Source: Micromonospora endolithica
GTDB taxonomy: Bacteria > Actinomycetota > Actinomycetes > Mycobacteriales > Micromonosporaceae
NCBI RefSeq assembly: GCF_003626595.1
Contig: NZ_RBAK01000002.1
Span: forward strand, 186,001 to 250,000
DNA: 64,000 nucleotides
Direction: 5' to 3'
The notes beneath the pieces were generated by a model that saw only the letters and a list, made by a program, of their open reading frames with translations, made no database searches and was not told the DNA's origin. Made by a program: the position numbers and the translations under genes. Shown one piece after another: positions 49,098-59,780 of the stretch (its first letter is position 1; each line of letters begins with the position of its first letter).

Positions 49098-50786
49098 TCA
49101 GACCTCCACGACGGTCGGGACGATCATGGGCCGACGCCGGTACTTGTCGTTGACCCACCGCCCCACCGTGCGCCGGACGATCTGCTGAAGCTGGTGCGGG
49201 TCGGTGATCCCGTCCGCGGCGGCCCGGTTCAACGCCTCGGTGACCAGCGGCACCACCGGACTGAACGCCTCCGGGTCCTCGGAGAAGCCCTTCGCGGAAA
49301 CGGTCGGCCCGCCGACCACCTTCCCGGTGACCGAGTCGACCACCACGGTGGTGGCGATGAACCCGCCGTCGCCGAGGATGCGCCGCTCGGTGAGCAGCGA
49401 CTCACTCACGTCGCCGACGGCCAGGCCGTCCACGTACACGTAGCGGCTCTTCACGTGGCCGACCAGGCTGGCCCGGCCCTCGACCAGGTCGACCACGTCA
49501 CCGTCCTCGCAGAGCACCACCCGGTCCGCCGCGACGCCGGACTCGATGCCGAGCCGGGCGTGCGCCCGCAGGTGCCGCCACTCGCCGTGCACCGGCATCA
49601 GGTTGCTCGGCCGGACCACGTTGAGCAGGTAGAGCAGCTCGCCGGCCGGGGCGTGCCCGGAGACGTGCACCTTGGCGACGTCCTTGTGCACCACGATCGC
49701 GCCGGCCCGGGCCAGCCGGTTGATCACCCGGTAGACGGAGGTCTCGTTCCCCGGCACCAGCGAGGACGCCAGCACCACGGTGTCGCCGGGGGCGATGGTG
49801 ATGTGCCGGTGGTCACCGCTGGCCATCCGGCCCAGCGCGCTCATCGGCTCACCCTGCGAACCGGTGGACATCAGCACGATCTGCTCGGGCGGCAGGTTGG
49901 TGGCCTCCTCGATGCCGACGACCAGCCCGGCCGGAATGTTCAGCAGGCCCAGGTCCCGCGCGATGCCCATGTTGCGGACCATCGACCGGCCGATCAGGGC
50001 GACCTTGCGGCCGTGCTCGGCCGCGGAGTCGAAGACCTGCTGCACCCGGTGCACGTGTGAGGCGAACGAGGCGACGATGATCCGCCCGGTGGCCTTGGCG
50101 AAGATCGAGTCCAGGACCGGCCCGATCTCCCGCTCCGGGGTGACGAAGCCGGGGATCTCCGCGTTGGTGGAGTCCGACAGCAGCAGGTCGACGCCCTCGG
50201 CGCCGAGCCGGGCGAACCCGGCCAGGTCGGTGATCCGCCCGTCCAGCGGGAGCTGGTCCATCTTGAAGTCGCCGGTGTGCAGCACCAGGCCGGCCGGCGT
50301 ACGGATGGCCACCGCGAGGGCGTCCGGGATCGAGTGGTTGACCGCGAAGAACTCGCACTCGAACGGGCCGAGCCGCTCCCGGCCGCCCTCCCGCACAGTC
50401 AGCGTGTAGGGCTGGATCCGCCGCTCGGCGAGCTTCGCCTCGACCAGGGCGAGGGTGAACTGCGAACCGACCAGCGGAATGTCGGGCTTGTGGGCGAGCA
50501 GGTACGGCACCGCCCCGATGTGGTCCTCGTGACCGTGGGTGAGCACGATCGCCTGCACGTCGTCGAGTCGGTCCAGGATCGGGCCGAAGTCCGGCAGGAT
50601 GAGGTCGACGCCCGGCTGTTCCACGTCCGGGAAGAGCACCCCGCAGTCGACGATCAGCAGCTTCCCGTCGTACTCGAAGACGGTCATGTTGCGACCGATG
50701 GCGCCGAGCCCGCCGAGCGGGATGATCCGTAGTCCGCCCTCCGGCAGCGGCGGGGGAAGTTCCGCCTCGATGTGCGCCTCGGTCAC
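49098..50786 (-). CDS. rnj: ribonuclease J
   Basis: 562 residues. A metallo-beta-lactamase domain has the two-zinc motif HGHEDH (84-89). VNHSIPDALAVAI, HTGDFKMDQ and SDSTNAEIPG follow, then the beta-CASP region with SGHAPAGELLYLLNVVRPSNLMPVHGEWRHL and a C-terminal domain. It has 5'-3' exonuclease and endonuclease activity on RNA. The start is the GTG at 50784-50786. It lies in the conserved order thyX-dapA-rnj, 52 bp after dapA. Confidence 0.95.
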   Translation of the reverse strand: MTEAHIEAELPPPLPEGGLRIIPLGGLGAIGRNMTVFEYDGKLLIVDCGVLFPDVEQPGVDLILPDFGPILDRLDDVQAIVLTHGHEDHIGAVPYLLAHKPDIPLVGSQFTLALVEAKLAERRIQPYTLTVREGGRERLGPFECEFFAVNHSIPDALAVAIRTPAGLVLHTGDFKMDQLPLDGRITDLAGFARLGAEGVDLLLSDSTNAEIPGFVTPEREIGPVLDSIFAKATGRIIVASFASHVHRVQQVFDSAAEHGRKVALIGRSMVRNMGIARDLGLLNIPAGLVVGIEEATNLPPEQIVLMSTGSQGEPMSALGRMASGDHRHITIAPGDTVVLASSLVPGNETSVYRVINRLARAGAIVVHKDVAKVHVSGHAPAGELLYLLNVVRPSNLMPVHGEWRHLRAHARLGIESGVAADRVVLCEDGDVVDLVEGRASLVGHVKSRYVYVDGLAVGDVSESLLTERRILGDGGFIATTVVVDSVTGKVVGGPTVSAKGFSEDPEAFSPVVPLVTEALNRAAADGITDPHQLQQIVRRTVGRWVNDKYRRRPMIVPTVVEV

Positions 50787-50838
50787 GCGTCCACCTCATT
50801 CTGCGACGCCGTCACCCGGCGCCCATCGCATCGTTCGA

Positions 50839-51765
50839 TCATTCGGGCAGGTCCAGGCCCGCCGCCGCGCAGTCGGCGCGGAGCTGGGCCATCTCGTCGT
50901 CGGTGGCGTCCACCAGCGGCGGACGTACCGGTCCGGCCGGCAGCCCCTGGGCCGCCAGGCCGGCCTTCACCAGGATGGTGCCCTGGGTCCGGAAGATGCC
51001 GGTGAGCAGGGGCAGCAGCCGCCGGTGCAGGCTCAGCGCGGTCGCGTTGTCCCCCGCGTCGTACGCCTCGATGAGCTGCTTGGCGAGCGCCCCGGTGAAG
51101 TGCGTGGAGGTGCCGACCAGGCCGACGCTGCCGACCGCGAGCGCGGGCAGGGTCAGCGCGTCCTCGCCGCTGTAGAAGGCCAGGTCGCTGCGGGCCAGCA
51201 CCCAGGAGGTCGCGGTCAGGTCGCCCTTGGCGTCCTTGACCGCGACGATCCGGTCGTGCTCGGCCAGCTTGACCAGCGTCTCGGTGTCGATCGGCACGCC
51301 CGCGCGGTGCGGGATGTCGTAGAGCATGATCGGCAGGCCACCGGCGTCCGCGACGGCGGTGAAGTGCCGCAGCAGGCCGCTCTGCGGCGGCTTGTTGTAG
51401 TACGGGGTCACCACGAGCAGCCCGTGCGCGCCGGCCTTCTCGGCGGCGGCGGCCAGCTCGATGGTGTGCCGGGTGTCGTTGGTGCCCACCCCGGCGACCA
51501 CCTGCGCCCGGTCACCGACCGCCTCCACCACGGCCCGGAGCAGGCGCTCCTTCTCCGCGTCCGTGGTGGTCGGGGACTCGCCGGTGGTGCCGTTGATCAC
51601 CAGTGCGTCGTTGCCCTGCGCGTCGACCAGGTGCGCCGCCAGGCGCGCCGCGCCGTCGAGGTCGAGGGAGCCGTCGGCGGTGAACGGGGTCACCATGGCC
51701 GTCAGCAGCCGCCCGAAGGGGCGGGACACCGCCCGGGCGGGAGTGTCAGGGTGGTCGTACGTCAT
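50839..51765 (-). CDS. dapA: 4-hydroxy-tetrahydrodipicolinate synthase
   Basis: 308 residues. The TIM barrel has TTGESPTTT (60-68), YYNKPPQSG, the catalytic tyrosine in LYDIPHRAG (Tyr149) and the Schiff-base lysine in VAVKDAKGD (Lys177). It condenses pyruvate with aspartate semialdehyde, the first step of the diaminopimelate/lysine branch that also feeds peptidoglycan. The ATG at 51763-51765 lies 46 bp after the thyX stop. Confidence 0.95.
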   Translation of the reverse strand: MTYDHPDTPARAVSRPFGRLLTAMVTPFTADGSLDLDGAARLAAHLVDAQGNDALVINGTTGESPTTTDAEKERLLRAVVEAVGDRAQVVAGVGTNDTRHTIELAAAAEKAGAHGLLVVTPYYNKPPQSGLLRHFTAVADAGGLPIMLYDIPHRAGVPIDTETLVKLAEHDRIVAVKDAKGDLTATSWVLARSDLAFYSGEDALTLPALAVGSVGLVGTSTHFTGALAKQLIEAYDAGDNATALSLHRRLLPLLTGIFRTQGTILVKAGLAAQGLPAGPVRPPLVDATDDEMAQLRADCAAAGLDLPE

Positions 51766-51811
51766 GCCACCAACCTAGCGGACGACCCCCGACCCCCCGC
51801 CGGGGAAGGGC

Positions 51812-52564
51812 TCAGGACTGCTCGGCGTGGGGGCTCGCCGCCACCTCGGTGCCGTCCGGGAGGGTGGAGACGACGAAATCGGCGAACACGTTCGGGGCGA
51901 CCCGCTGGAGCTGCCGCAGGCACTCCACGGCCAGCTCGCGGATCTCCACGTCGGCGTGCTCGGTCGCCCGCATGGCGATGAAGTGCCGCCAGGCGCGGTA
52001 GTTGCCGGTGACCACGATCCGGGTCTCGGTGGCGTTGGGCAGCACCGCCCGCGCCGCCTGCCGGGCCTGCTTGCGGCGCAGCGTCGGGTTGGGCTCGTCG
52101 GCGAAGCGCTGCTCCAGGCCCTCCAGCAGCTCGGTGTAGGCCCGGACGCTCGCCTCGGCCGCCTCGACGAACTTCTTGTGCAGCTCCGGGTCCGCGGCGA
52201 TCACCGCCGGCTCGACCATCGCGGCGTCCCGCTCGGGCACGTAGCGCTGGGACAGCTGGGAGTAGGAGAAGTGCCGGTGCCGGATCAGCTCGTGGGTGAA
52301 CGACCGGGACACCCCGGTGAAGTAGAAGCTGACCGAGCCGTGCTCCAGCACGCTGAGGTGGCCGACCTCCAGGATGTGGGCCAGGTATCCGGCGTTCGTG
52401 GCGGTGACCGGGTTCGGCTTCTTCCAGCTCTGGTAGCAGGCCCGTCCGGCGAACTCGGCGAGTGCCTGGCCGCCGTCGGCATCGGTCGTCCACGGCACGT
52501 CGTCCGGCGCCTCGAACTGGGTCCACGCGACGAGCTTCACCTGGGGCTGCACCATGTCCGGCAT
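51812..52564 (-). CDS. thyX: FAD-dependent thymidylate synthase ThyX
   Basis: 250 residues. The ThyX motif RHRx7S is Arg95-His96-Arg97 to Ser105 ([14 protein letters not shown]). It makes dTMP from dUMP using methylenetetrahydrofolate and FAD. The ATG at 52562-52564 gives [14 protein letters not shown], the usual N-terminus; the longer frame upstream is not supported. First gene of thyX-dapA-rnj. Confidence 0.95.
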   Translation of the reverse strand: MPDMVQPQVKLVAWTQFEAPDDVPWTTDADGGQALAEFAGRACYQSWKKPNPVTATNAGYLAHILEVGHLSVLEHGSVSFYFTGVSRSFTHELIRHRHFSYSQLSQRYVPERDAAMVEPAVIAADPELHKKFVEAAEASVRAYTELLEGLEQRFADEPNPTLRRKQARQAARAVLPNATETRIVVTGNYRAWRHFIAMRATEHADVEIRELAVECLRQLQRVAPNVFADFVVSTLPDGTEVAASPHAEQS

Positions 52565-52931
52565 GCCTCGGACTGTAGTGGCGGGCCCCCGCCCCGCCCA
52601 AGCCAGGCTCGCCCGCTGCAATGTCGATCACCCGGCACGCGCCGCGGTCGCCGCTGCCGGGGCCCCCGCGGACGGCGTTGGCGCGTCGTCAGCCCTGTCG
52701 AGCTGACTCGTACATGTCATCACCCGCCCGGTGCGCCCCTCACCGGCTGCCGGCCCGGCCGCGCGGCGCCGTGCCGGCCGGCGCGGCGGGTCCGGCCCGG
52801 CGGTGACGTCGTGAACGACTCAGCTCGAAAGGGCCCGTGCGCGGGTCGCCGGCTCACCTGCCCCGCCCGGTCGGCCGGATCCGCAGCCGCCGTGCCGAGC
52901 ACGACGGCGGGGGCCGGACGTGCGGACGGGG
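52565..52931. other. 367-bp stretch without a gene between thyX and the DUF2752 gene
   Basis: No frame looks coding and no tRNA-like arms are seen. It should hold the thyX promoter. Short GC-rich inverted repeats occur (for example around 52745-52800, GCCGGCCCGGC-type), but none is clearly a terminator. Confidence 0.5.
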
Positions 52932-53609
52932 TCAGACGTAGAACCAGGTGAACGGGGCCCAGGGCAGGTTGCGCAGCACCGAGAAGGCGAACCACACGGC
53001 CAGGAAACCGCCGAGCACCCGGGGGCTGAGCCGCAGCTCCGGCAGGCGCCAGCCGAACGCCTGCTTCCCGGCCCAGGCCACGAAGAGGTAGGCCACGAAG
53101 GGCACGCTGAACACGAACAGGAGGTGGTGCCGCGCGGCCGCTGGCAGGTCGGCGTGCAGCAGGTACCACAGCGCGCGGGTGCCGCCGCAGCCCGGGCAGT
53201 CCAGCCCCGTGGTCAACTTGAGCAGGCAGGTCGGTGCGGCGTCCGGCGCGGACCGGGTCGGGTCGCTGACCAGCGCGTAGGCCATGCCGAGCCCGACGCA
53301 GCCGACCGCCGCCAGCGGCACCGCCCACCGGGGTGCCCGCGCGTAGAGCCGGACCACGAAACGGGTCAGCCGGTCCTGCTCGACGACCGGGTACTGGTAG
53401 CCCTCCGGCCAGCCGGCCGGAGCCCCGGGATCGGCCGGCCGGTGCTCCCCGGCGGGCGCGCCGTCCCCGACGACGGGCGCGCCGTCGACGCCCGCGGGAG
53501 GGGCGGCGACGTCGGCGGGAGGGGCGGCGACGTCGGCGGGAGGGGCGGCGACGTCGGCGGACGGGAGCGGCGGGGCGGCCGGTCGGTCAACGCGCGTCAC
53601 ACCGCTCAC
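52932..53609 (-). CDS. DUF2752 membrane protein with repeat-expanded N-terminus
   Basis: 225 residues. The first 75 residues are Pro/Ala-rich and carry PADVAAP three times, encoded by 21-bp repeats at 53494-53556. Four membrane helices follow. The DUF2752 signature is [21 protein letters not shown]. Function is unknown. The start is the GTG at 53607-53609, overlapping the YcaQ-like gene's stop as GTGA, so the two are translationally coupled. Confidence 0.85.
   Translation of the reverse strand: MSGVTRVDRPAAPPLPSADVAAPPADVAAPPADVAAPPAGVDGAPVVGDGAPAGEHRPADPGAPAGWPEGYQYPVVEQDRLTRFVVRLYARAPRWAVPLAAVGCVGLGMAYALVSDPTRSAPDAAPTCLLKLTTGLDCPGCGGTRALWYLLHADLPAAARHHLLFVFSVPFVAYLFVAWAGKQAFGWRLPELRLSPRVLGGFLAVWFAFSVLRNLPWAPFTWFYV
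53494..53556. repeat. 21-bp tandem repeat inside DUF2752 gene, three units
   Basis: Three identical 21-bp units (starting GCGGGAGGGGCGGCGACGTC) at 53494, 53515 and 53536 encode a repeated PADVAAP-type heptapeptide. Being in-frame, copy-number change would only alter the length of the cytoplasmic tail. Confidence 0.9.
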
Positions 53610-54835
53610 CGTACACCCGAGACGCCGGCCAGGGCTGCGGCCAGCGGCGCGGCCAGGTCCCCGGCGGCGGGCGGCGCCACCGCGTCCAGGCCCAGCCAGC
53701 CGGCGAGCCGGTAGAGCTCGGCCGCGAGCGCCACGGCGGTCTCACCGGGGTCGACGTCGGGCTCGACCCACGCCGCCGGCACGAGCAGCACGCCGGCCCG
53801 CCGGTCGGCCTTGAGGTCGACCCGCGCGGTCAGCCGGTCGCCGTGCAGGAACGGCAGCACGTAGTAGCCGTGCACGCGCTGCGGTGCGGGTACGTAGATC
53901 TCGATCCGGTAGCTGAAGCCGAAGAGCCGTTCGGTGCGGGCCCGCTCCCAGACCAGCGGGTCGAACGGGCTGACCAGCGTGGCGGCGCGGACCCAGCGGG
54001 GCAGCCTCGCCTGGGCGTGCAGCCAGGCCGGCTGCCGCCAACCCTGCACGGTGACCGGCAGCAGCTCACCGGCGTCGACCAGCTCGGCGATCGCCGCCCG
54101 CGCCCCGGCCACCGGGAGCCGGAAATAGTCCCGCAGCTCCGGCTCGGCGGCCACCCCGAGTGAACGGGCGGCCATCGCGACCAGCGTGCGATGGGCCTCC
54201 GCGTCGGTGGGGGTCGGCGCGTCCAGCACGGCGGCGGGCAGCACCCGCTCGGGCAGGTCGTAGCGGCGGGCGAAGGACGTGGTGCGCTCGGCGGCGCTCA
54301 CCTCCCCGGCCCAGAACAGGTATTCCAGGGCCCGCTTCACCGTCGACCAGTTCCAGCCCCAGTTGCCGGTCTCCCGGGGCGCGTCGAGCTCGATCTCGGC
54401 GGCGGTGACCGGCCCCCGGGCGGCCACCTCGTCCCGCACCCAGGCGACCAGGCCGGGCTGTTCCTGCGCGACGCGCCGCATCTCCCCCCACGCGTCGGAG
54501 TGGGCCTTGGCCATCCGCCACCGCAGGACCGGATGCAACCCGACCGGGACCAGCGACGCCTCGTGCCCCCAGTATTCGAAGAGGTCGCGGGGTCGCCGGT
54601 AGGCGGCGGTGTCGAGCAGGGCGGTCGGGTAGGGCCCGAGCCGGCTGTAGAGCGGCAGGTAGTGCGCCCGTTGCAGCACGTTCACCGAGTCCATCTGGAT
54701 CAACCCGACCCGGTCCAGCACGCGGCGCAGGTGCCGGCGGGTGGCCGGCCCGGCGGGCGCCGGGTCGGTGAAGCCCTGGGCGGCCAGCGCGACGCGGCGG
54801 GCCTGGGCGAGCGAGAGCGATTCCGGTACGGCCAT
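53606..54835 (-). CDS. YcaQ/AlkZ-like DNA glycosylase (HTH_42 winged-helix family)
   Basis: 409 residues. The N-terminal winged-helix part has [21 protein letters not shown], in which Gln47-Met48-Asp49 sits at the catalytic motif of AlkZ-like glycosylases (QxD form, as in E. coli YcaQ). [13 protein letters not shown] and [44 protein letters not shown] are family blocks. Members unhook DNA crosslinks or remove bulky alkyl adducts, so this is a likely DNA-repair enzyme. The start is the ATG at 54833-54835. Confidence 0.88.
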   Translation of the reverse strand: MAVPESLSLAQARRVALAAQGFTDPAPAGPATRRHLRRVLDRVGLIQMDSVNVLQRAHYLPLYSRLGPYPTALLDTAAYRRPRDLFEYWGHEASLVPVGLHPVLRWRMAKAHSDAWGEMRRVAQEQPGLVAWVRDEVAARGPVTAAEIELDAPRETGNWGWNWSTVKRALEYLFWAGEVSAAERTTSFARRYDLPERVLPAAVLDAPTPTDAEAHRTLVAMAARSLGVAAEPELRDYFRLPVAGARAAIAELVDAGELLPVTVQGWRQPAWLHAQARLPRWVRAATLVSPFDPLVWERARTERLFGFSYRIEIYVPAPQRVHGYYVLPFLHGDRLTARVDLKADRRAGVLLVPAAWVEPDVDPGETAVALAAELYRLAGWLGLDAVAPPAAGDLAAPLAAALAGVSGVR

Positions 54836-54914
54836 CGTCGAAGCACCCTATTGCAGGCGTACGACATCGGTGCGGTGGCTGGACCGATCCCCCGCCGGGG
54901 CATAGAACAGGCAC

Positions 54915-55466
54915 ATGCTCACCATTCGCCGGGAGGAGCCCGACGACGCGCCGGCCGTCGCCCGGGTGCACATCCGCGGCTGGCAGGCCGGCTACGCCGG
55001 GATCGTGCCCGAGGAGGTGCTGGCCCGGCTCAACGTGGCCGCCTGGGCGCAACGCCGCCGCGACCTCGGCACCGCCGACCCCGAACACCCGTTCACCACC
55101 ATGCTGACCGAGCAGGACGGCGAGGTGACCGGCTTCGTCACGTTCGGTCCGTACCGGAACAACCAGGACCGCGACGACCTCGACCACACGTACGGCGAGG
55201 TGGTCGCGATGTACGTGGAGCCGGCGCGGTGGGGCGACGGCACCGCGCGGACGCTGTTCGCCACGGCCCGCGACGGGCTGGTCGCACGCGGCTGGACGGA
55301 GTACCGGCTGTGGGTCCTGGCCGACAACGGGCGGGCCCGTCGCTTCTACGAACGGGCCGGCCTGTCAGCGGACGGTCAGTGGTCGACCTATCCGGTGCCG
55401 CTCTCCGGCGGGCGTCCCCCGGTCGACCTCGCGGAGCTGCGGTACACCGGACGGCTCGACGGGTGA
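54915..55466 (+). CDS. GNAT-family N-acetyltransferase
   Basis: 183 residues. IRREEPDDAPAVARVHIRGWQAGYAGIVPEE at the N-terminus and VVAMYVEPARWGDGTARTLFATARDGL for acetyl-CoA binding are typical; LWVLADNGRARRFYERAG closes the fold. Substrate unknown. Its last 102 bp overlap the 3' end of the convergent GT87 gene, so both coding regions use the same DNA. Start at the ATG at 54915. Confidence 0.87.
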   Translation: MLTIRREEPDDAPAVARVHIRGWQAGYAGIVPEEVLARLNVAAWAQRRRDLGTADPEHPFTTMLTEQDGEVTGFVTFGPYRNNQDRDDLDHTYGEVVAMYVEPARWGDGTARTLFATARDGLVARGWTEYRLWVLADNGRARRFYERAGLSADGQWSTYPVPLSGGRPPVDLAELRYTGRLDG

Positions 55467-56642
55467 CCCGGCCGCCGTGGTGCCGGGCCGCAGCGGCAGG
55501 AACGCCAGCAGGGCGAGGCTGATCCACACGTACGTGTTGCTGCCCAGGAACCCGTCGACGCCGGTGAAGTCCTTCTCCCACGCCCAGACGATCCGGCTGA
55601 TCAGGAACACGTAACCAATGGCCGCGGCGGCCAGCAGGACCCGCCGCCGGCGGCCGGCAGCCGGCGCCGCCATCGCGTTGTCCACCAGCAGGATCAGCGC
55701 CGGCAGCAGCCAGACCAGGTGGTGCACCCAGGTGACCGGGCTGACCAGGCACATGACCGCGCCGGTCAGCGCCAGCCCGGCCGCCTCGTCGCCGGCCGCC
55801 GCCGCGCGCCGGGACCGCCACACCCACAGGGCCAGGGTGGCCGCCACCAGCACCAGCCAGGCCAGCGTGCTGGGCTGCTGCGGGTCGAGCCGGGCGACCA
55901 CACCGCGCAGCGACTGGTTGGACACGAACGCCAGCTCGCCAACCCGGCCGGTGTTCCACAGCGCCTCGGTCCAGAACTCGCGGGAGGCGTCCGGGAAGAG
56001 CGCGGCGGCCAGGACGGTGGCGGCGGTGGCCGCCCCGATCGCGGTGAACGCGGCCCGCCACCGGCCGGTGACCAGCAGGTAGACGATGAAGATGCCGGGG
56101 GTCAGCTTGATCGCGGTGGCCAGGCCGATTGCCACCCCGGCCCACCGGTTGCCGGCCGGCAGCAGCCGCAGCATGTCGACCGCCACCAGGAAGAGCAGCA
56201 GCATGTTGACCTGGCCGAAGTTGACCGTCTCGCGCATCGGCTCGTACGCGGCGGCCAGGCAGAGCGCCACCGCCAGCACGTACCAGCGGGTCCAGCCGGC
56301 GCGGCGGGAGATCGGGTCGATCAGCCAGTGGAACAGCACGACGGTGACCACCACGGTGGCCGCCACGCTCACCACGATGGCCGCCGTCCACGGCAGGTAG
56401 GCCATCGGCAGCATCACCAGGGCGGCGAAGGGCGGGTAGGTGAAGCCGTACTGGGTCATCGGGCGCAGCCAGTCGTAGATCTCGCCGTCGTCGTGCACCC
56501 ACCAGGTGAGCGCGCCGTAGTAGACCTGGAGGTCGAAGAAGCCGTGCCGGACCGCGGCCACCGACAGGAAGAGGGTCACCGCGACGGCGAGCCCGACCAC
56601 GCCGGCCACCTGCCCGATCGTCCGTCCGGGACCCTGCGCCAC
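55365..56642 (-). CDS. GT87-family polyprenyl-phosphate-mannose-dependent glycosyltransferase
   Basis: 425 residues with about ten membrane helices. The first outside loop has GFFDLQVYYGAL with the GT-C catalytic aspartate; YGFTYPPFAALVMLP, NFGQVNMLLLFLVAVDML, GLATAIKLTPGIFIVYLL and PVTWVHHLVWLLP are DUF2029/GT87 blocks, as in PimE and related mannosyltransferases. It probably builds a mannosylated envelope lipid. The start is the GTG at 56640-56642, since a longer frame would overlap the divergent GNAT gene. It ends inside the convergent GNAT gene. Confidence 0.88.
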   Translation of the reverse strand: MAQGPGRTIGQVAGVVGLAVAVTLFLSVAAVRHGFFDLQVYYGALTWWVHDDGEIYDWLRPMTQYGFTYPPFAALVMLPMAYLPWTAAIVVSVAATVVVTVVLFHWLIDPISRRAGWTRWYVLAVALCLAAAYEPMRETVNFGQVNMLLLFLVAVDMLRLLPAGNRWAGVAIGLATAIKLTPGIFIVYLLVTGRWRAAFTAIGAATAATVLAAALFPDASREFWTEALWNTGRVGELAFVSNQSLRGVVARLDPQQPSTLAWLVLVAATLALWVWRSRRAAAAGDEAAGLALTGAVMCLVSPVTWVHHLVWLLPALILLVDNAMAAPAAGRRRRVLLAAAAIGYVFLISRIVWAWEKDFTGVDGFLGSNTYVWISLALLAFLPLRPGTTAAGSPVEPSGVPQLREVDRGTPAGERHRIGRPLTVR

Positions 56643-56677
56643 CGTCGCCTCCCTCGCCCTGCGTAGGCTTCCGTGCC

Positions 56678-57304
56678 ATGGCTCTCGGGTACGTCCGCCC
56701 GGCGCGTCCGGAAGACGCCGGCGAGATCGCACGCATCCAACTCGCTACCTGGCGGGTCGCGTACCGCCGGATCCTGCCCCGGCACGTGCTCGACAACCTG
56801 GACGAGGCGTGGCTCGCCCGGCGGTGGAGCGCTGCCGTGCAGGAGCCGCCCTCCGGCGCCCACCGGGTGCTGGTCGCCGTCGAACAGGCCGAGCAATCCT
56901 ATCTGGTGGGGTTCGCCGCCTCCGGTCCGGCCGACGCGGAGGCGCTCGCCCCCGGTGAGCCGGCCGAGGCCCTCGGGCCGGGCGTGGTGGCGGTGACCGA
57001 CCTGCTGGTGGAGCCGCGCTGGGGTCGGCGCGGGCACGGCAGCCGGCTGCTCGCCGCGTGCGTCGACCTGTGGCGTACCGACGGCTTCGGGCGGGCGCTG
57101 GCGTGGGCCTTCGACGGCGACGCCGCCACCCGGAAGTTCCTCACCGGCACCGGCTGGGAGCCGGACGGGGCGGCTCGCGCGCTGGACGTGGACGACATGC
57201 TGGTCCCCCAGCTCCGGCTGCACGTCGCCGTACCGACCGAGGCGGTCGCCCCGGCCGACTCCGCGGTACCGGACGAGCCGGTGGCGCCCGCCGACCCCAC
57301 GTAG
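56678..57304 (+). CDS. GNAT-family N-acetyltransferase
   Basis: 208 residues. YVRPARPEDAGEIARIQLATWRVAYRRILP and VTDLLVEPRWGRRGHGSRLLAACVDLWR are GNAT blocks; GDAATRKFLTGTGWEPDG is the C-terminal region. A Pro/Ala-rich tail (about 25 residues) follows. Substrate unknown. Its ATG at 56678 is 36 bp from the GTG of the divergent GT87 gene. Confidence 0.86.
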   Translation: MALGYVRPARPEDAGEIARIQLATWRVAYRRILPRHVLDNLDEAWLARRWSAAVQEPPSGAHRVLVAVEQAEQSYLVGFAASGPADAEALAPGEPAEALGPGVVAVTDLLVEPRWGRRGHGSRLLAACVDLWRTDGFGRALAWAFDGDAATRKFLTGTGWEPDGAARALDVDDMLVPQLRLHVAVPTEAVAPADSAVPDEPVAPADPT

Positions 57305-57374
57305 TGCGGCGGCGCCGACCCGCTAGTCACCGGGTCGACGGGGAACTGTCGGGGGACTCGCCTACGGTGGTCGT

Positions 57375-58376
<1,002 letters not shown>

Positions 58377-58455
58377 GCCGGGACCGATGACGTCCGACCG
58401 TCGGCGTCGTCCACCCCTCGAGAGGACACCAGAGCAGAAATACGAGGAGACGACG

Positions 58456-58836
58456 ATGTTCAGAGACACCGTGGCGTTCAGTGGTTTCTCGGTGGACGAC
58501 ACCGGGCGGGCCCAGCAGTTCTACGCCGACACGCTCGGATTGCGCGTGTCACGGGACGACGCGATGGGCGGCATGCTGACGCTGCACGTCGCGGGCGACC
58601 GGGACATCCTGGTCTACCCGAAGTCCGACCACGTCCCGGCGACCTACACGGTGCTCAACTTCCCGGTCGGGGACGTCGACCGGGCGGTCGACGAGCTGAC
58701 CGGGCGCGGGGTGCGGTTCGCCCGCTACGACGGGATGCCCCAGGACGAGAAGGGCATCATGCGCGGAAACGGGCCGACGATCGCCTGGTTCACCGACCCG
58801 GCCGGCAACGTGCTCTCGGTGATCGAGCAGGCGTGA
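58456..58836 (+). CDS. VOC-family protein, partner of the ECF sigma gene
   Basis: 126 residues. [26 protein letters not shown] begins the first VOC module and [26 protein letters not shown] the second, ending [18 protein letters not shown]. Probably a metal-dependent or binding VOC protein of unknown substrate. GAGGAGA lies before the ATG at 58456. It is 79 bp downstream of the sigma gene and may be part of its regulon. Confidence 0.87.
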   Translation: MFRDTVAFSGFSVDDTGRAQQFYADTLGLRVSRDDAMGGMLTLHVAGDRDILVYPKSDHVPATYTVLNFPVGDVDRAVDELTGRGVRFARYDGMPQDEKGIMRGNGPTIAWFTDPAGNVLSVIEQA

Positions 58837-58845
58837 CCACACGGT

Positions 58846-58881
58846 GGGCGGTCCGCACCGGAGCCCCGGCGCGGACCGCCC
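58846..58881. terminator. bidirectional terminator hairpin
   Basis: GGGCGGTCCGC (58846-58856) and GCGGACCGCCC (58871-58881) form a perfect 11-bp stem with a 14-base loop. It separates the convergent VOC gene and the ABC permease gene. Confidence 0.8.
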
Positions 58882-58885
58882 CCGG

Positions 58886-59779
58886 TCAGCCCTTCTCCGC
58901 GCCGTCGGACGCGTCCCGGACGAAGTAACGCTGGAAGATCACGAAGATGATCGCCACCGGGATGGTGGCGAGCAGCGCCGCGCCGAGCTTGAGCGGATAC
59001 TGCGTGCCTGAGCCGAGTGAGCCGGTGACCAGATCGGCCAGCCCTCGGGGCAGGGTGAACAGGCTCGGGTCCTGCACCGCGACGAGGGTGTGCGGGAACT
59101 CGTTCCACGATCCCTGGAAGGACAGGATGGTCAGGGTGATCAGCGCCGGCCGGGCCATCGGCAGCACCACCGACCAGAAGGTGCGGAAGACTCCGGCGCC
59201 GTCGATCCGGGCCGCCTCCTCCATGCTGACCGGGATCGACTCGAAGAACTGCTTCATGATGAACACCCCGGCCGCGTCGGCCAGCAATGGCACGATCAGG
59301 GCGGCGTAGCTGTCGTAGATGCCGAGCTGGTTGAGCACCAGGAACTTCGGGATCAGCAGCACCACACCCGGCACCGCCATCACCGCGATGATCGCCGCGA
59401 ACAGCCCGGCCCGGCCCCGGAACCGCAACCGGGCCAGCGCGTACCCGGCGAGCGAATCGAGGAACACCCGGCCGAGCGTGACCAGCACGGTCACCAGCAG
59501 CGAGTTGCCCATCCACAGCGGGAACGACGTGCCGTCGAACAGGCGCTGGAAGCTGGTCAGGTCCAGCGGGTCGGGTACCGGGGAGAGCGGGTTCGCCGCC
59601 GCGTCCGGTTCGGTCTTGAACGCGTTGCCGATCTGGATGACGAACGGGTACAGGAACACCAGCGCGAAGAAGACCAGGACGGCGTACCCCACGAAGGTGG
59701 TCACCAGGCCGCGCGGCTGGCGGCGGCCGGTGGGGGCCGGCCGGGTCGGTACCCGCGGCGGTTCGGTCACCACGGCCAT
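58886..59779 (-). CDS. sugar ABC transporter permease, MalG/CUT1 type
   Basis: 297 residues with six membrane helices. The cytoplasmic EAA loop EEAARIDGAGVFRTFWSVVLPMARP contacts the ATPase. AVLVFFALVFLYPFVIQIGNAFKT is the first helix. It forms a heterodimer with the upstream permease. Only one base separates the genes. No ATPase gene is in the locus, so a shared MsiK-like ATPase encoded elsewhere is likely, as in streptomycetes. Confidence 0.92.
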   Translation of the reverse strand: MAVVTEPPRVPTRPAPTGRRQPRGLVTTFVGYAVLVFFALVFLYPFVIQIGNAFKTEPDAAANPLSPVPDPLDLTSFQRLFDGTSFPLWMGNSLLVTVLVTLGRVFLDSLAGYALARLRFRGRAGLFAAIIAVMAVPGVVLLIPKFLVLNQLGIYDSYAALIVPLLADAAGVFIMKQFFESIPVSMEEAARIDGAGVFRTFWSVVLPMARPALITLTILSFQGSWNEFPHTLVAVQDPSLFTLPRGLADLVTGSLGSGTQYPLKLGAALLATIPVAIIFVIFQRYFVRDASDGAEKG

Positions 59780-59780
59780 G

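Noticed and set aside
52565..52931. tRNA or other RNA gene in the thyX-DUF2752 gap
   Set aside because: No T-arm (GTTCGA-type) or acceptor stem could be found; the same holds for the other gaps.
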